Assembly (NCBI RefSeq): GCF_000471905.2
Contig: NW_006499763.1
Location: 155,084 to 219,083 of the forward strand
Length of the DNA stretch: 64,000 nucleotides
Direction of reading: 5' to 3'
DNA from: Amborella trichopoda
Lineage: Eukaryota; Streptophyta; Magnoliopsida; Amborellales; Amborellaceae
Numbering within the stretch: position 1 is the first letter of the stretch; the number at the start of each line of letters is the position of its first letter. Position numbers and translations under genes: made by a program. A model generated the notes under the pieces. The model was not told the DNA's origin. It saw nothing but the letters and a program-made list of their open reading frames with translations, and did no database searches. Positions 21,616 to 33,055 of this stretch are shown here, in pieces.

Positions 21616-24000
21616 GTCACTCCCTGTCCTTCGAGGGACAGGTGAGTGGCAAAGAAGTAGACTCTTTGACATTCCCTGTCCTTCAAGGGTCAGGTGAACG
21701 TCAAAGATAAATCAGATATTTTAAATTTCTTCTTGAGGTCATGTGGTCAGGGGGCACACCAACTATCCTTCCAAGTTATTACACTCACCGAACTCACCCA
21801 CCTAGGGCAGTTTTCCTCCTAGAGTTTTCGGCGTGAGATATCGGTGAGTTACACAAGCTTGAAACTCGAGTTGGATTTTCTAGCCATTCCACTTAACTTC
21901 AAGGGTTTTTGTAGCTTGAATTTTTAACCTTGGTATTTTCTTTGATCTCCTTAGGGTTTCCTAAGGTTGTCTATAAGAAAAGGCTTTCTATATGTAGAGA
22001 CTTATCTGGCCGAATCCAAAGTAAGAGATAAGGCAGCAACGCGGTAATCATCATATAGGGGTATCCAAGCTCCTTCATTTTTTTAAGATTTTTTAGAATT
22101 TTTGAAAGTAGGGGGAGATTTGAAATAGAACTCGGAGCAAGGACAAGTTATGATTTTAACAAAGAAATTAAAGTTTTTGGAAAATACAAGACATATAGTG
22201 AAAATTTTGAAAAGATAAAGATATTTCGAAAAACAAGGTTAGTTAGCAGTTTTAACTCCTGCAACCATAAAGCCTTCTAAGCAGTTTAGCATCATACAGC
22301 GATGGACCATACAACCGAACCTTTTAAGTCAATACAGGGATAGACGAAATTCATCGAATAGGGTGGTTGTGCCCTAGATACACCTGACCTTTTTGCTTCA
22401 AACGGAGCTAGCCTGCCTCGGCTCTTTTACGTTGCACGAGTTTGACATTTTTTCATTGAATAGGTGGTTGTACCCTGGATACACCCGACCTTTCACATAA
22501 TACCGGGATAGACGGTAACTACCTCGGGTTTTTTACATCGCATGAGTTTGACGTTTTTCCATTGAAACAGGTTGGTTGTGCCTTGGATACACCCGAAATT
22601 TCACGTCATACGGGCTAGATGATACCTGTCTCGACTTTCTTACGTCGCACGAGTTTGACGTTTTTCCATTGAACAAGGTGGTTGTGCCCTGGATACACCC
22701 GACCTTTCACGTCATATGGGATTGAGTGGTCCCTGTCTCGGCTCTTTTATGTCGTACGAGTTTGACGTTTTTTCATTGAACAGGGTAGTCGTGCCTTGAA
22801 TACACCCGACCTTTCATGTTATACGGGGTAAGACGGTGCCTGCCTCGGCTCTTTTATATCGTATGAGTTTGACGTTTTTTGTGTCTCGACTTTTTAACGT
22901 TGCACGAGTTTGATGTTTTTCCTGTCTCGGCTTTTTAACGTCACATGAGTTTGACATTTTTTTCTTTTTTTTCTACCTCGACTCTTTTATGTCATACGAG
23001 TTTGACATTTATCCTATCTGGGCTCTTTTACATCGCACAAGTTCAATGTTTATCCTGTCTCGGCTCTTTTACGTTGCACGAGTTTGACGTTTATCTAGTC
23101 TCGACTCTTTTACATCGCACGAGTTTGACATTTATCCTGTCTCGGCTCTTTTACGTTGCACAAGTTTGACATTTATCCTATCTTGGCTCTTTCACATAGC
23201 ATAAGTTTGACGTTTATCTTGTTTCGGCTCTTTTACATCTCACGAGTTTAACATTTTTCGAATTGGACTTTGGTACATCGTACACACACACGGAGATGAG
23301 TTTGCCTCATTTCGCCTCAAGGGATCCAGTCGAGAGAAAAAATGCTCCCAGACTAGCCAATATCGTCATTGGTGAGGTTCACTTATCTCCGATATGTGGT
23401 AGTTAGTAGTTATACTCATACAACCATGGAGTGCCTGGCTAGTTTCAAGCCTTCATAACAGGTGCAAGAAGTTGGCTTCGAGAACGAGGCCAGATCGACT
23501 AATAATTTAACCTCTTGTAATGATGGAAGAAGTCATTTCTAAAATGGTTTTTTAAATGGAGGCTTTTAATAATTAGATTGAAAAAACGCTTTTAAAAGGG
23601 ATGGGCCTTATAGTTTTACCACCTGTGACCCCTTTGGTAGTCATTTTCTTTATTTTATTGTACCCAAAGATCATGAAAGGATTTCTTTGTGGGATCGTGA
23701 GAACTCAAAAGTCTTGAAGTTGTCTTTTTACCTTTGGAGCTTTCATCCTGTGTTTTGCGGGTCCATGAAGAGTTCTCTGGATTCTTGCTGAGCTTCCATC
23801 TTGGAGAGGTCCTGATGCTCTTCCAAGATTCGTCGAAGTCACTTCAATTTTCCATTCATATCATGCTCCCACATCTTTCTGAGTTGGTTATGTTGGGAAC
23901 CTGTAGGGTTTAGGAGGAGTCTTCGTCCTCAGAGTCTGCGTGTGCCGTATTGTTGGAACTTGCAAGTACTTTTTTGTACTTGAGTGTTTTTTAATCAAAA
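21616..24000 (-). repeat. 3' untranslated region of the Tat element with tandem arrays
   Basis: Next to the LTR are two small hairpins (CCTGTCC-loop-GGACAGG at 21623-21642 and a degenerate copy at 21675-21694). Then comes a 106-107-bp array with GTTTGACGTTTTTCCATTGA-type units at about 22440, 22546, 22653, 22760 and 22867. From 22867 to about 23270 only a 41-bp piece of that unit repeats (GGCTCTTTTACRTYGCACGA plus GTTTGACGTTTATCC). 23280-24000 holds no recognised coding block. Confidence 0.8.
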
Positions 24001-25170
24001 GCTCCTTCTTGGAGATTTTTTTTTTTTTACTTTACCCGTGATGCCTTTTAGGTTTTCACCACGTCCNNNNNNNNNNNNNNNNNNNNNNNNNNNNNNNNNN
24101 NNNNNNNNNNNNNNNNNNNNNNNNNNNNNNNNNNNNNNNNNNNNNNNNNNNNNAAGTAGTATTTTTTGAGATACATCACATTGATGGGGTCGTTGAGCTC
24201 GCACCCCTCCTGATTCTTGATCTTGTAAGAATTGCCTGCTTGTACTTGCGTGACCACAAATGGCCCCTCTCAAGTAGGTTTGAACTTGCCTAAAGGGTGT
24301 GGGCTTGTAGGAGTATAGAAGATTTTCTTGAGTATCATGTCCCCTTCTTTGAACTGTTGAGGAACAACTTTGATTTGGTATGCCCTCTCGATTCTACGTT
24401 GGTAAGCAACAATATTTTGTGTTGCTCGTAGTCATCTTTCATCTAAATTAACGAGGGCAACGATTCGTGCTTCGATCTTTTGTTCCTCATCTAAATCTTT
24501 ATGAATAAGCACTCAGAAAGACGATATCTCAACTTCAATGGGTAACACTCCTTCCATATCATACACCAATGAGTATGGGGTCATGCTAGTAGGGGTCTTC
24601 TCAGTTATTTGGTAGGCCCATAGTACGTCATTTAGCTTTTTGTGTTAATCTTTTCTACCTTATATTATTCTGTCTATAATTCTTAAAAGTCCTTTGTTTG
24701 TAGCCTCTGCTTGTCCATTTCCTTAAGGGTAGTAAGGTGTGGAGAATTTCTGCATTATCCCAAACTTTTTGCACACCTCAGAGACCTTTTCGTTTTTGAG
24801 ATTGGATCCATTGTCAGTAATGATTGACTCAGGAACATTGAACCTGAATACAATATTGTTCTTTATGAAATGGGCAACATGTTGTCCCTCAATTTTGACA
24901 AATAAAGCGGCATCTACCCATTTGGTGAAGTACTTTATAGCCGTTAATATAAAATGGTGATCGTTTGAGGCTTTTGGTGAGATCATTCCGATGATATCAA
25001 GACCCCACATGGCAAATGGTCATACATGCGGTGTTGAGTTGAGTGGTACGGACGGTGCACGGATGAGGTCTCCATAAAGCTGACATTTGAGATACCTCTT
25101 TACGAACTTTAAACAATCTTAAGCCATGGTGGTCCACTAATAGCCTTGGCGTCTGATTTTCTGAGCTAAG
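24000..25170 (-). pseudogene. Integrase of the Tat-type element, with assembly gap
   Basis: 25010-24723 is an open stretch: WGLDIIGMISPKASNDHHF (first catalytic Asp), YFTKWVDAALFVKIEGQHV, TDNGSNLKNEKV (second Asp). The frame continues past a stop near 24722 into a QAEATNKGLLRIIDR block carrying the catalytic Glu, so the DDE residues are all recognisable. The zinc-binding N-terminus is decayed above 25010. The C-terminal domain contains GNSYKIKNQEGCELNDPINV and runs into an 87-N gap (24067-24153). Internal stops make it a pseudogene. Confidence 0.8.
24067..24153. other. Assembly gap (87 N)
   Basis: A run of N inside the integrase tail of the Tat element. Reading frames across it are artefacts. 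Confidence 0.99.
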
Positions 25171-25407
25171 GCGGCTGCGCTAGAATGAGCTCTTTCATTG
25201 TGTAATTATGTCATTACTTGGTCGATTTCTAGCTGATCAAGACACCGTAGAATGATTTCATCGAATAACTTTTTTAATAGGAGATCACCTCTTACTAAGA
25301 ATCCCATAGAAAACCTTCTAAGGGCTTCTTTATCCTTTTTAGTAGCTCCTTCAGGATATAACCCATCTTTCAGCAAGGACAGAACATCATGGAACCATGG
25401 TTTTGTC

Positions 25408-26610
25408 TTAACTATCGCATTTGAAGCCACGAGAGACACTTCCCCCATCGTTCTCATTTTCTTGCTCTATTTCTTCTTTGATCCTTGGTGGGGAAGGATC
25501 GTGTTTGTTCCTGATATAGAATGGCAGCGTGGTGATTTCTGGAGGAATATCAACCATTGAAGCAAGAGTCGCAAGGGCATTAGCGAACCGCTTATTTTCC
25601 CTAGTTACATGCTGAAAGGTGATTTTCTTGAAATATGAGATCATCTTTTCCACCTTTTCTTGATAAGGCTTGACCTTTTCTTCTTTCACCTTCCAAATCC
25701 CTTGAAATTGGTTTATGACGAGTAAGGAGTCACCAATCACTCATATTTGTTGGATTTTCATTCCCTTGGCGTTCTCGAGCCCGGCTATCAAGGCTTCATA
25801 TTCAGTAACGTTATTAGTACATGGGAAATTCAATCTGATGGTTGCTGACATCAAAATCTTCTCAGGTGAGCATAGTATGACTCCTATACCTGACCCATAT
25901 TCATTCTTCGCACCATCGAAGTATAGCTCCCAAATTGATTCCTTAATTGTGAAGAGGTTCTCATAAGAGAGATCAGTGTTTATGGGAGTGTTATCTGGCA
26001 TTGCGTGTTCAGCTAAGTGGTCAGCGATGGCTTCTCCTTTGATCGATTTTTTAGTAACATATTCGATCTCGAACTCGCTCAATAGCATTCTCCACTTCGC
26101 CAAACATCTGTTTAGGACTAGTCTTTCCAATAGGTACTTGAGTGGGTCTATTTTTTAGATGAGCTGGACTGAATGAGATAAGATATGGTATCTTAACTTT
26201 TGCATAGCCCACACAAGCATCAAGTAATGCTTCTCTACATCCGTGCATCTTGTCTCATAGTCCACGATAGTCTTGCTGATATAGTATATCGTTTGTTCAT
26301 TTCCTTGGTCATCTTATTGTCTTAACATTACCCCCATGACATGTATAGGAACAAGGGTTTGTGTAGACTAGGAGGACTAAGGATGTGGGGTTTCGTGAGG
26401 TACTCATTGATTTAATCAAACGCTTCCCATATGAAAGGGATATCTTTCTTGAGTAGTCTATTAAACGGCACGCACTTGTCTGCTAGTTGTGACAAGAAAT
26501 GCCTTATGGCTTTTATGCAACCTTGGAGCCCACGAATTTCTCTGATGTTCCGTAGAGAGGGCATTTTAGTGATGGCTCGTATTTTGGACGGGTCCACCTC
26601 AATGCCTCTT
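25408..26610 (-). pseudogene. RNase H and archaeal-type RNase H of the Tat element
   Basis: 26597-26412 shows the tether after RT (GLQGCIKAIRHFLSQLADKC). 26130-25741 holds the end of the first RNase H and then the second: ESIWELYFDGAKNEYGSGIG (catalytic Asp), NVTEYEALIAGLENA (catalytic Glu). One stop near 25740 separates this from GDSLLVINQFQG (third acidic site) and RENKRFANALATLASM. In related elements this last block usually reads FADALA, so the final acidic residue appears to be Asn here. Two RNase H domains in this order are typical of Tat elements. Confidence 0.8.
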
Positions 26611-27581
26611 TAGCTTACTATAAAGCCTAGTAATTTGTCGAATTCACCCCCAAAGGCACATTTCTGAGGAGTAAGTTTGAGTTGATGTTTCTCGAGCCTT
26701 TCGAAAATGGTTCTCAGGTTGGTGAGATGATCAGGCCTAGTCTTCGACTTGACCAAAATGTCGTCGATATAGTTTTCCATGATGTTATGCATTAAGTCAT
26801 GGAATATGCTAGCCATTGCCCACTGATAAGTTGCCCCTGCATTTTTTAGGCCGAAGGGCATGACTTTATAACACTAAGTTCCCCATTGCATTATGAACGA
26901 AGTCTTGGTTTGGTCTTCTTCTGCCATAAAGATCTGGTTGTAACGTGAGACGCCATCCATGAAGACAACATCTCGTGCCCCGCAGTGTTGTTGACCAAGG
27001 CATCTATGTTTGGTAATGGAAAATTGTCCTTTAGGCATGACTTGTTGAGGTCATTATAGTCAACACACACTCGGATCCTCCCATCTTTCTTAAGTACGAC
27101 CACTATGTTGGCCAACCATTTCGAGTAATCGACGGGGGTAATGAACTTCGCTTTGAGCAGTTTGTCTATTTCTTCTTTAATTTTGAGCTCAAGGTGGGTC
27201 TTTTGACGTTAGAGTTTCTGCCTTACTGGCTTGGCCCCTTCATTGAATATTAAGTGATGTTGCACCAATGTGGGATTTAGCCCTAGCATATCATCGTGAC
27301 CAGGCAAAGACATCGCGATATTCCTTGAGAAAGGAAATCATATTTTCCTGCTCCTCAAGAGATATGGAGGTTCCAATCTTGGTTAACCTTAGGTCCTTAT
27401 CAATTCCTAGGTTTATGTCGATCGTCTCTTCGATGATAGCCGTTGGGTCACCATCGAACCTCTTCTTGAATTGCTTAAAAGGGGAAATGAGTTCCTCAGG
27501 TTGAGGGATTTTTTCAGACTCTTGGCTCTTTTGATCTTCGCCTTGGTAATCTAATTCGTTATCTTGGGTATTGTGCATCAT
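26610..27581 (-). pseudogene. Reverse transcriptase of the Tat element, with pre-RT region
   Basis: 27581-27291 is the pre-RT block (ISPFKQFKKRFDGD, SLEEQENMISFLKEYRDVFA). 27115 onward gives ANIVVVLKKDGRIRVCVDYN and DLNKSCLKDNFPLPNIDALV, the RT fingers and palm. 26861-26610 gives MPFGLKNAGATYQWAM and ENYIDDILVKSK, so the catalytic YIDD is intact, followed by LKLTPQKCAFG and LLGFIVS. Frameshifts near 26890 and 27290 break the gene. No protease DTGA motif precedes this block; only about 170 bp separate it from gag. Confidence 0.82.
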
Positions 27582-27754
27582 TATTGGGCTATCTTGAGTG
27601 TTCGCCGCTTTGAAAATTCTTTTTCATTATGATCAGTTTTATCATGTTTTGATTTTTTGACGGTTTTTTCAATAACATAAGATGTCCCTTATGGGACTCG
27701 CGAGAGAAATATTGGGGACTGGACACGCAGGGTGGTTTGATGGCCACCCTGCAC

Positions 27755-29900
27755 TTATCTGTTTTTTAGCACCGGGACTTGAAGGTGCTGTTGGTATGCT
27801 TCCAGTGATTCTCGAGATAGGGGAGTGATCAACCAATTCTGTTCCTGGGTTTGAATCGGTGGATGAGCACTCTTGGCTATGTTAGAGCCGATTGTGCATA
27901 TCTTCAAATCCAGGTCAGCAAAAAGGTCTCCAATTCCCATTTCTTGTATTTGCTGAGATGTGGAAGTAGAGTTATTCCCCGTTGGCGATTCAAGGATCAC
28001 CTTAGGTCGTTTTGAAGGACGGGCATCGAGAAGATCGAAGCTTTGAATAACAACATTCTCTTTTGAGTTGTCTTGAGCTCTCGGCTTTTCGATCGTTGTG
28101 ACCATATTTTTAGGGAGAGGATTTGTGAAGATACCCATCTTTTTATTAGGTTCTTCAATATGTTGATTTCTAAGTGCGACACTGATGTCCCCCCTATTGA
28201 TTAACCCTTGAATCATCTGTTTCGCATATATATATTTTTGAGTATCATGAGCATGGTTTTGATGCCATTTGCACTACCTGCTCTTATCCGTGACTTGAAA
28301 TGGTGGTTCAGATGGTGGCGAGAGATAAACCATATTCTTAGCCAAGAGTAATTCCAATACTTTTTGTAATGGGTCTTTAAGAGGGGTGAAATTATCCTTT
28401 CGCCTTTGGTTATTAGTTTGAGCGTTGGCTCTAGGCTGAACCCGTCGGTTTTGATTCTGATTGTTGCGTTGAGCAGCTGAACTTTGGGTTGATCCATTAA
28501 CGACGATCTCATTAACCTAACCGGAAGCATTCCCCTTGTTTTGTTCTTATTTTGGGGAGCTATTATCGGTTTGTTGTCTGGCTTTGTGTTGAGGTGTGTC
28601 CCTTTAGCCCTTTCATGTCGTGCCACCTGCTCAATCATGGAGTCAAAAGAGTGGGGGATAAGACCTTGGCTAAAGAAGGTCCTGTACTGGGGAGCAACAT
28701 TCTTTAAGACTATGGAGATCTCGGTTGGGTATATAAGTGGACATTTTATGACCCGCATTGCCGTCTCGCAGAATCAACCGATAAAATCCTTGAAGGACTC
28801 TCCTAGGTTTTGTTTTATTGCACTGAGTTCGCTCAAGGAGAGAGGTCTTGGTGTCGACCCGCGGTAGTGAGAGACAAATAGGTTGAACATTTCGTCTGGA
28901 GTAATGTGTGGTCGAGCGGACATTATTCTCCGATGCCAGTTCAAGGCCTCACCAGTCAATGTTTATGAAAAGATGGCATTCAGTTGATTAGGCATGTCTT
29001 GCAAAGCTCGAACAGAGAGGACGTACGTGTTGACGTGAGCATTTGGATCGCTCTTCTCATTGAATTTGTTTCTAAATTCTGTGGGAACAAATCCCAAGGG
29101 AAGGTCTTCCATGTCTCCAAGAGTCTCATGAACATAGACCTTTGGGGGTAGAATTTCATGTATGCCCATTCTTACAAACATATCCTACGTTTCTTTGAAG
29201 GTGCCTTCTTGTTGAGTATTTAGCATGGCAGTAGGCCCATTGGTTGGTGGGTTCTCAAGTGTAGATTGATAAGTTGAAACTTGGAGTATATGTTGGCCTG
29301 CATGGGCCTGAGATTGATGAGCGGCATTCACTGGGGCGGTTTGATACATTGGTGCCTAAGGGGCGTGCTAACTCATAGGTGTCGCCACCTGTTGCGAAAA
29401 TCGTACAATTTGTTGGACCGAATGAACCAAAGGGGCCGATTGAAGAATCGGCTAACTCGACTGTACTAAGGGTTGAACTATACTACTAACTTGGTTTGGG
29501 ATCAACCCGTAAGCTGAGGCATGAACAATGTAACCTAGGTCAACTAGAGTTTTGAGGGCAGCTTGGACACCTATCTCACCTAAGGGTCAGTTTGAGTCAA
29601 CACCTCTGCTTCGTATAGTGTTCAGGACATCATGAGTTGTACTATGGTGGCTTGAGGTTGGGTTAGATCCCCTAGACCTAGGTGGGTCTTGGTTTTGAGA
29701 TCGCTGCACCTCAAAGTTATCCGTGGTTCCAGTTGTGGGAATTGGCTTTAGATGTTGCATGAATTTCTTCCCTCACTCGACTTCTACTTTGGTTGCCTAA
29801 AATCCTTATAGGATGACGCCTAGTCGGACTCCCTGACCATTCAAGGTTTTTTGGGCCACACAGATCTCGGGATTAGGAGTGGATGCTTGGGACTCCAAGG
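27755..29900 (-). pseudogene. Gag of the Tat-type element, degenerate
   Basis: The minus strand shows gag blocks in order: a Gln- and Pro-rich N-terminus with stops (about 29900-29200), MGIHEILPPKVYVHETLGDM and PLGFVPTEFRNKFN (29181-28963), LTGEALNWHRRIMSARP and LSELSAIKQNLGESFKDFIG (28959-28774, the capsid core), then NVAPQYRTFFSQGLIPHSFD (28758-28213). The C-terminal part, 28216-27755, begins MIQGLINRGDISV, a block that follows the zinc-binding region in Tat Gag. The frame changes at least three times. Confidence 0.75.
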
Positions 29901-29959
29901 GATTGCAGCATACTGGTCTCTAGGTTTGGGCAGGTTAAGCTTAGAGTCGGCCGTGGAGC

Positions 29960-31079
29960 AGTCATCATGGTCGCCTTGAGTGACTGACATAGTGATTGCT
30001 TTTGGCTGGGTTCTAAAATCTAGACTTAGATAAGATTTAAACTCAACGACTTAGGGTAAACCTAGCCAGACACTAGGGGCAAAAACCTTAGCTAAGACTT
30101 AAGCTAAGACTAGATTGAAACCTAGACTTACTAGACTCAATGGATTTTGGTTAAGACCCTGAATTAGGATAAGCCTAGTCTAAATCTAGAGGCAACTCTT
30201 AAGCTTAGACCTATGCTAGAACCTAGACTAAGATTTAGACTAGATGGTGCACGAGTCTCGACTTGGATCAAGAGTGGGTCTAGGTTTGGAGAGGTAAGGG
30301 ACCCTAATGTTTTTTTTTTTTATCTTTTTAATTTTGATGAAACAAAGTTAAACTAAGCATGGTGAAAGCAGGGAAAATATGATTTCAATCAAAATTAGCA
30401 AACTAAAATAAAATCAAAAGGGCAGAAACAAAACATATCTATCTGAAGCAAAATGTTTTTTTGATATTTTTAAAAATTTTATTTTAGGTCAAAAATTGGT
30501 CAACATGGAGCCAAAAGTTCCTAGAATGGTCATGTGGGGTTCTAGAAATTTTTTGGGACCCTTGCAATTGGGCGACAAGGGTGGTGTTGCCCAGGCGGCA
30601 CTAATGATGTCGCCCTTGCAGGGTGGGCGACATGGCTGGTGTTTCCCAAAACATTATTATTTTTTATTTTGTTTATATTTTTATCTTGTTAATAATTATG
30701 AAATAAGATTTCTTTAAACTTGGAAGAAGCAGGAAATAAAAATATTTATGATGAAATAAATTAAAATAAAGTAAAATAGAAAAGCCTAGATTGAACTGAA
30801 AAATATTTTTTTGTATTTTTAAAAATTTTATTTTGATCTGAATTTCTGTGTAGTCACAAAAGAGTCTCTAGAATAGATCCACAAAGTTTTAGAGGTTTCT
30901 GATACCTACGAATTTGGGCGACACTATTAGTGTCGCCCAGAAAAAGCAGGGTTTTGGTCACAATCGACTTTTGGGACCTTTTGTAACTGAAAAAAGTGAA
31001 AAACAACGAATAAAAATCGTATTTTGAAGCTTGGATCAAGCTCGAAATAGCCCCACGGGTGGCGGCAAACTGTTTACCA
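29960..31079 (-). promoter_or_regulatory. 5' leader of the Tat element with hairpins and primer region
   Basis: On the minus strand, just inside the 5' LTR, lies GCCGCCACCCGTGGGGC (complement of about 31047-31063), which resembles the leader start of other Tat elements; I could not assign the tRNA. At 30916-30938 the arms GGGCGACACT and AGTGTCGCCC form a perfect 10-bp stem with a 3-nt loop. Similar GGGCGAC / GTCGCCC arms recur at 30569-30620. A block of about 300 bp (30350-30650) is repeated in diverged form at 30715-30940. 30000-30240 is an irregular series of CTAGACTTAG-like motifs. No coding region was seen. Confidence 0.55.
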
Positions 31080-32267
31080 TGAAAATCTGACAGATCTTTT
31101 GATGAAGACCTCTTGAATTTTAACTCCTTAAACTAATTAAAAAGATGTAAATAAAATGGTAGAGAAAGTGGGATAAATCGAATTTAGATTTGAGGCTTGA
31201 TTTTCTCCGAAACAAGCAGATTTACTCTCAGATATGTGGCAAAGCCAGCATGATCCAGATCGTTAAAATACGATTTTTAAGACAAGTTAACGATCAAAAA
31301 CAAATAAAAAAAAGAAAAATATTAAAAAGAAGAAGAAAGAGAGAGGACGAAATAATACCAAACTAGGCCGAATGGCCCGGGATTCCCGAGCCTTTGAGGT
31401 CTCGCTCGTATTAGAATCAGTCATCTTTGCCTCTCTGATTCGGATGTTGACCAGCAGATCTCTGGTGTAAAGGGTTAGATCTAGGATTGTTGTGCCTTAA
31501 TTCTAGTTTTGATCTAGGGTTTTTGTGCCCTATGTCTAGGTTTTCTCAGTCTTGAGGGTTAAGACTTCAAGAGGCTAGGGTTTTTATCTTCTCTAGGGTT
31601 TTCAATATAGATATTTTTCTAAAGCTGTCGGTCTTTCCCGGGATCTAGAGGAGAATTTCCTTAGTTTTCTAAAAGTTTTGTGATCTCCAGAGGTTGAATA
31701 TGAATTCTGAGATTTTCTCTAAGTTTTTTTTACTTTTGGGGATTTTTCTTAAATTTTTAAGAATTTTCTCAAGTTTTTTCCTATTTTTGGTATTTTTAGG
31801 TAATTTTTCTAATTTCAAAAATTTTGAAGTGTTTTTTTGTCTCTTTTTCTCTCTCCTTTGGGGTTAAGCAGAAGGGGTATTTATAATATTCAATTGGTGA
31901 TTTTTCCTAAATTTTTTGGATTTATCTTGAAGTTTTATCCTTATTTAATTAAAGAAAATATGTTTACTGTATCATCATATGTGTTGACTATGTCATCAGC
32001 CCACGTCTGGGCCGGTCGGACCCATTACAGCTCAACCCGCAACCTAACAGTTGGGTCTCACAAGGACTAAATTATCATTTATTATATCTTTTTGTCTGTA
32101 GGTCCAATCCATGCGATTCTTAAACCATTGGAAATCTCTTGGGCTCTACTTCAAATTGGGATAGGATTTGGTAGTTTTGGAGTAATTAGTTTGGTTTACT
32201 GGGATAATGTGGTCATAAGGGTTCATAAAACCACAGAATTTGCCAAATTTAAAATGGGGTGTCTACA
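31080..32267 (-). repeat. 5' LTR of the Tat-type element
   Basis: Starts TGAAAATCTGACAG and ends GTCTACA, colinear with 20419-21615. It is directly followed by 66 bp of TRIM LTR (32268-32333). Confidence 0.85.
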
Positions 32268-32333
32268 CCATGATACCCTCAATCTTTTGAAAATATATAA
32301 GTATGAAGATTTTGACTATCACCAAACCAAACA
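32268..32333 (-). repeat. Displaced end of the TRIM-like element 1 5' LTR
   Basis: TTTTGACTATCACCAAACCA plus AACA matches the end of the sister LTR at 19525-19554. It is followed by TCATT (32334-32338), the same 5-bp duplication seen at 18843-18847. This proves the order of insertion: TRIM first, Tat second. Confidence 0.85.
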
Positions 32334-32339
32334 TCATTA

Positions 32340-33055
32340 ATATGCATGATGCTTTTGATCAGTAAAATATAAAAATAATGCAAAGAGAGAAATAATAGCA
32401 AAAAGTAAAAGAGAGTTGGGTAGTTTAGGTTGAACGTAAAGGGAGGCGAGAAATAGAAGGATTAAGAGGGAGGAGAGCAATGATGAGAAAGAGAGAGACA
32501 GTGAGAGAGGTAAGAAGAAGAGAGTTAATGATAAGAGAGTATTACCCAAAAAAGAAAGAAAAAAATCACAAGGGAGATAGTGATAAGGAAAAAGTACAAG
32601 AAAGGGGATATCATGACAAGAGAGGTTTCATACTTTACTAAGAGGTATTTCATCATATATACAATGGTAAAGCATGCAGGAGACTTAATCACAAGAGGGA
32701 AAAAAAAAGCAGTGACAGCGTAAAAAGTGGGAAGACTTCGACACTTCTAATATGAGGTAACTTCCATATGAGGGGGATTACTTGATTTTCCCATTAATTT
32801 CTGTTGGCTAGAACATTGGTGGATAAATTCTTATGATCACACATACATATTTAATGAGAAGGATTGTGAAAGATGGATAGGTAATTTTTGTTAAAAGAGA
32901 CCTACTGTCATTCTTTCACCTATCCTCTAAGGTAATGTGGTCATCATATCCTTTTGTAAATATATGTCGGTGTATAAATCAAATAGATCATGTGTGGTAA
33001 TTAGAATGAATTAGACTCTCTCTCAGGTTTCAATATAGGGTTTTCAAATCTTACA
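32340..33055 (+). repeat. Probable 5' LTR region of a copia element
   Basis: The sequence just before the primer site ends in CTTACA, as an LTR would. The left edge is unclear. The stretch contains purine-rich and T-rich segments and ATATATACAATGG near 32658, but no second copy was found in the window to fix the boundaries. Confidence 0.45.

Larger units (their letters stand above)
20419..32267 (-). mobile_element. Tat-type Ty3 retrotransposon, near full length, 11.8 kb
   Basis: Two direct LTRs (20419-21615 and 31080-32267) begin TGAAAATCTGACAG and end GTCTACA. Reading the minus strand from the right LTR, the order is: leader with hairpins (about 30000-31079), gag (27755-29900), pre-RT and RT (26610-27581), RNase H and archaeal-type RNase H (25408-26610), integrase (24000-25170), a repeat-rich 3' untranslated region (21700-23300), and a purine-rich stretch before the 3' LTR. 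It inserted into a TRIM-like LTR. The flanking duplication is imperfect: ATGA is seen at 20415-20418 and 32270-32273. All coding domains carry stops or frameshifts and protease is missing, so the copy is dead. Confidence 0.88.

Noticed and set aside
22945..23169. 74-codon frame with a repeating hydrophobic peptide
   Set aside because: Product of the 41-bp tandem array in the Tat 3' untranslated region.
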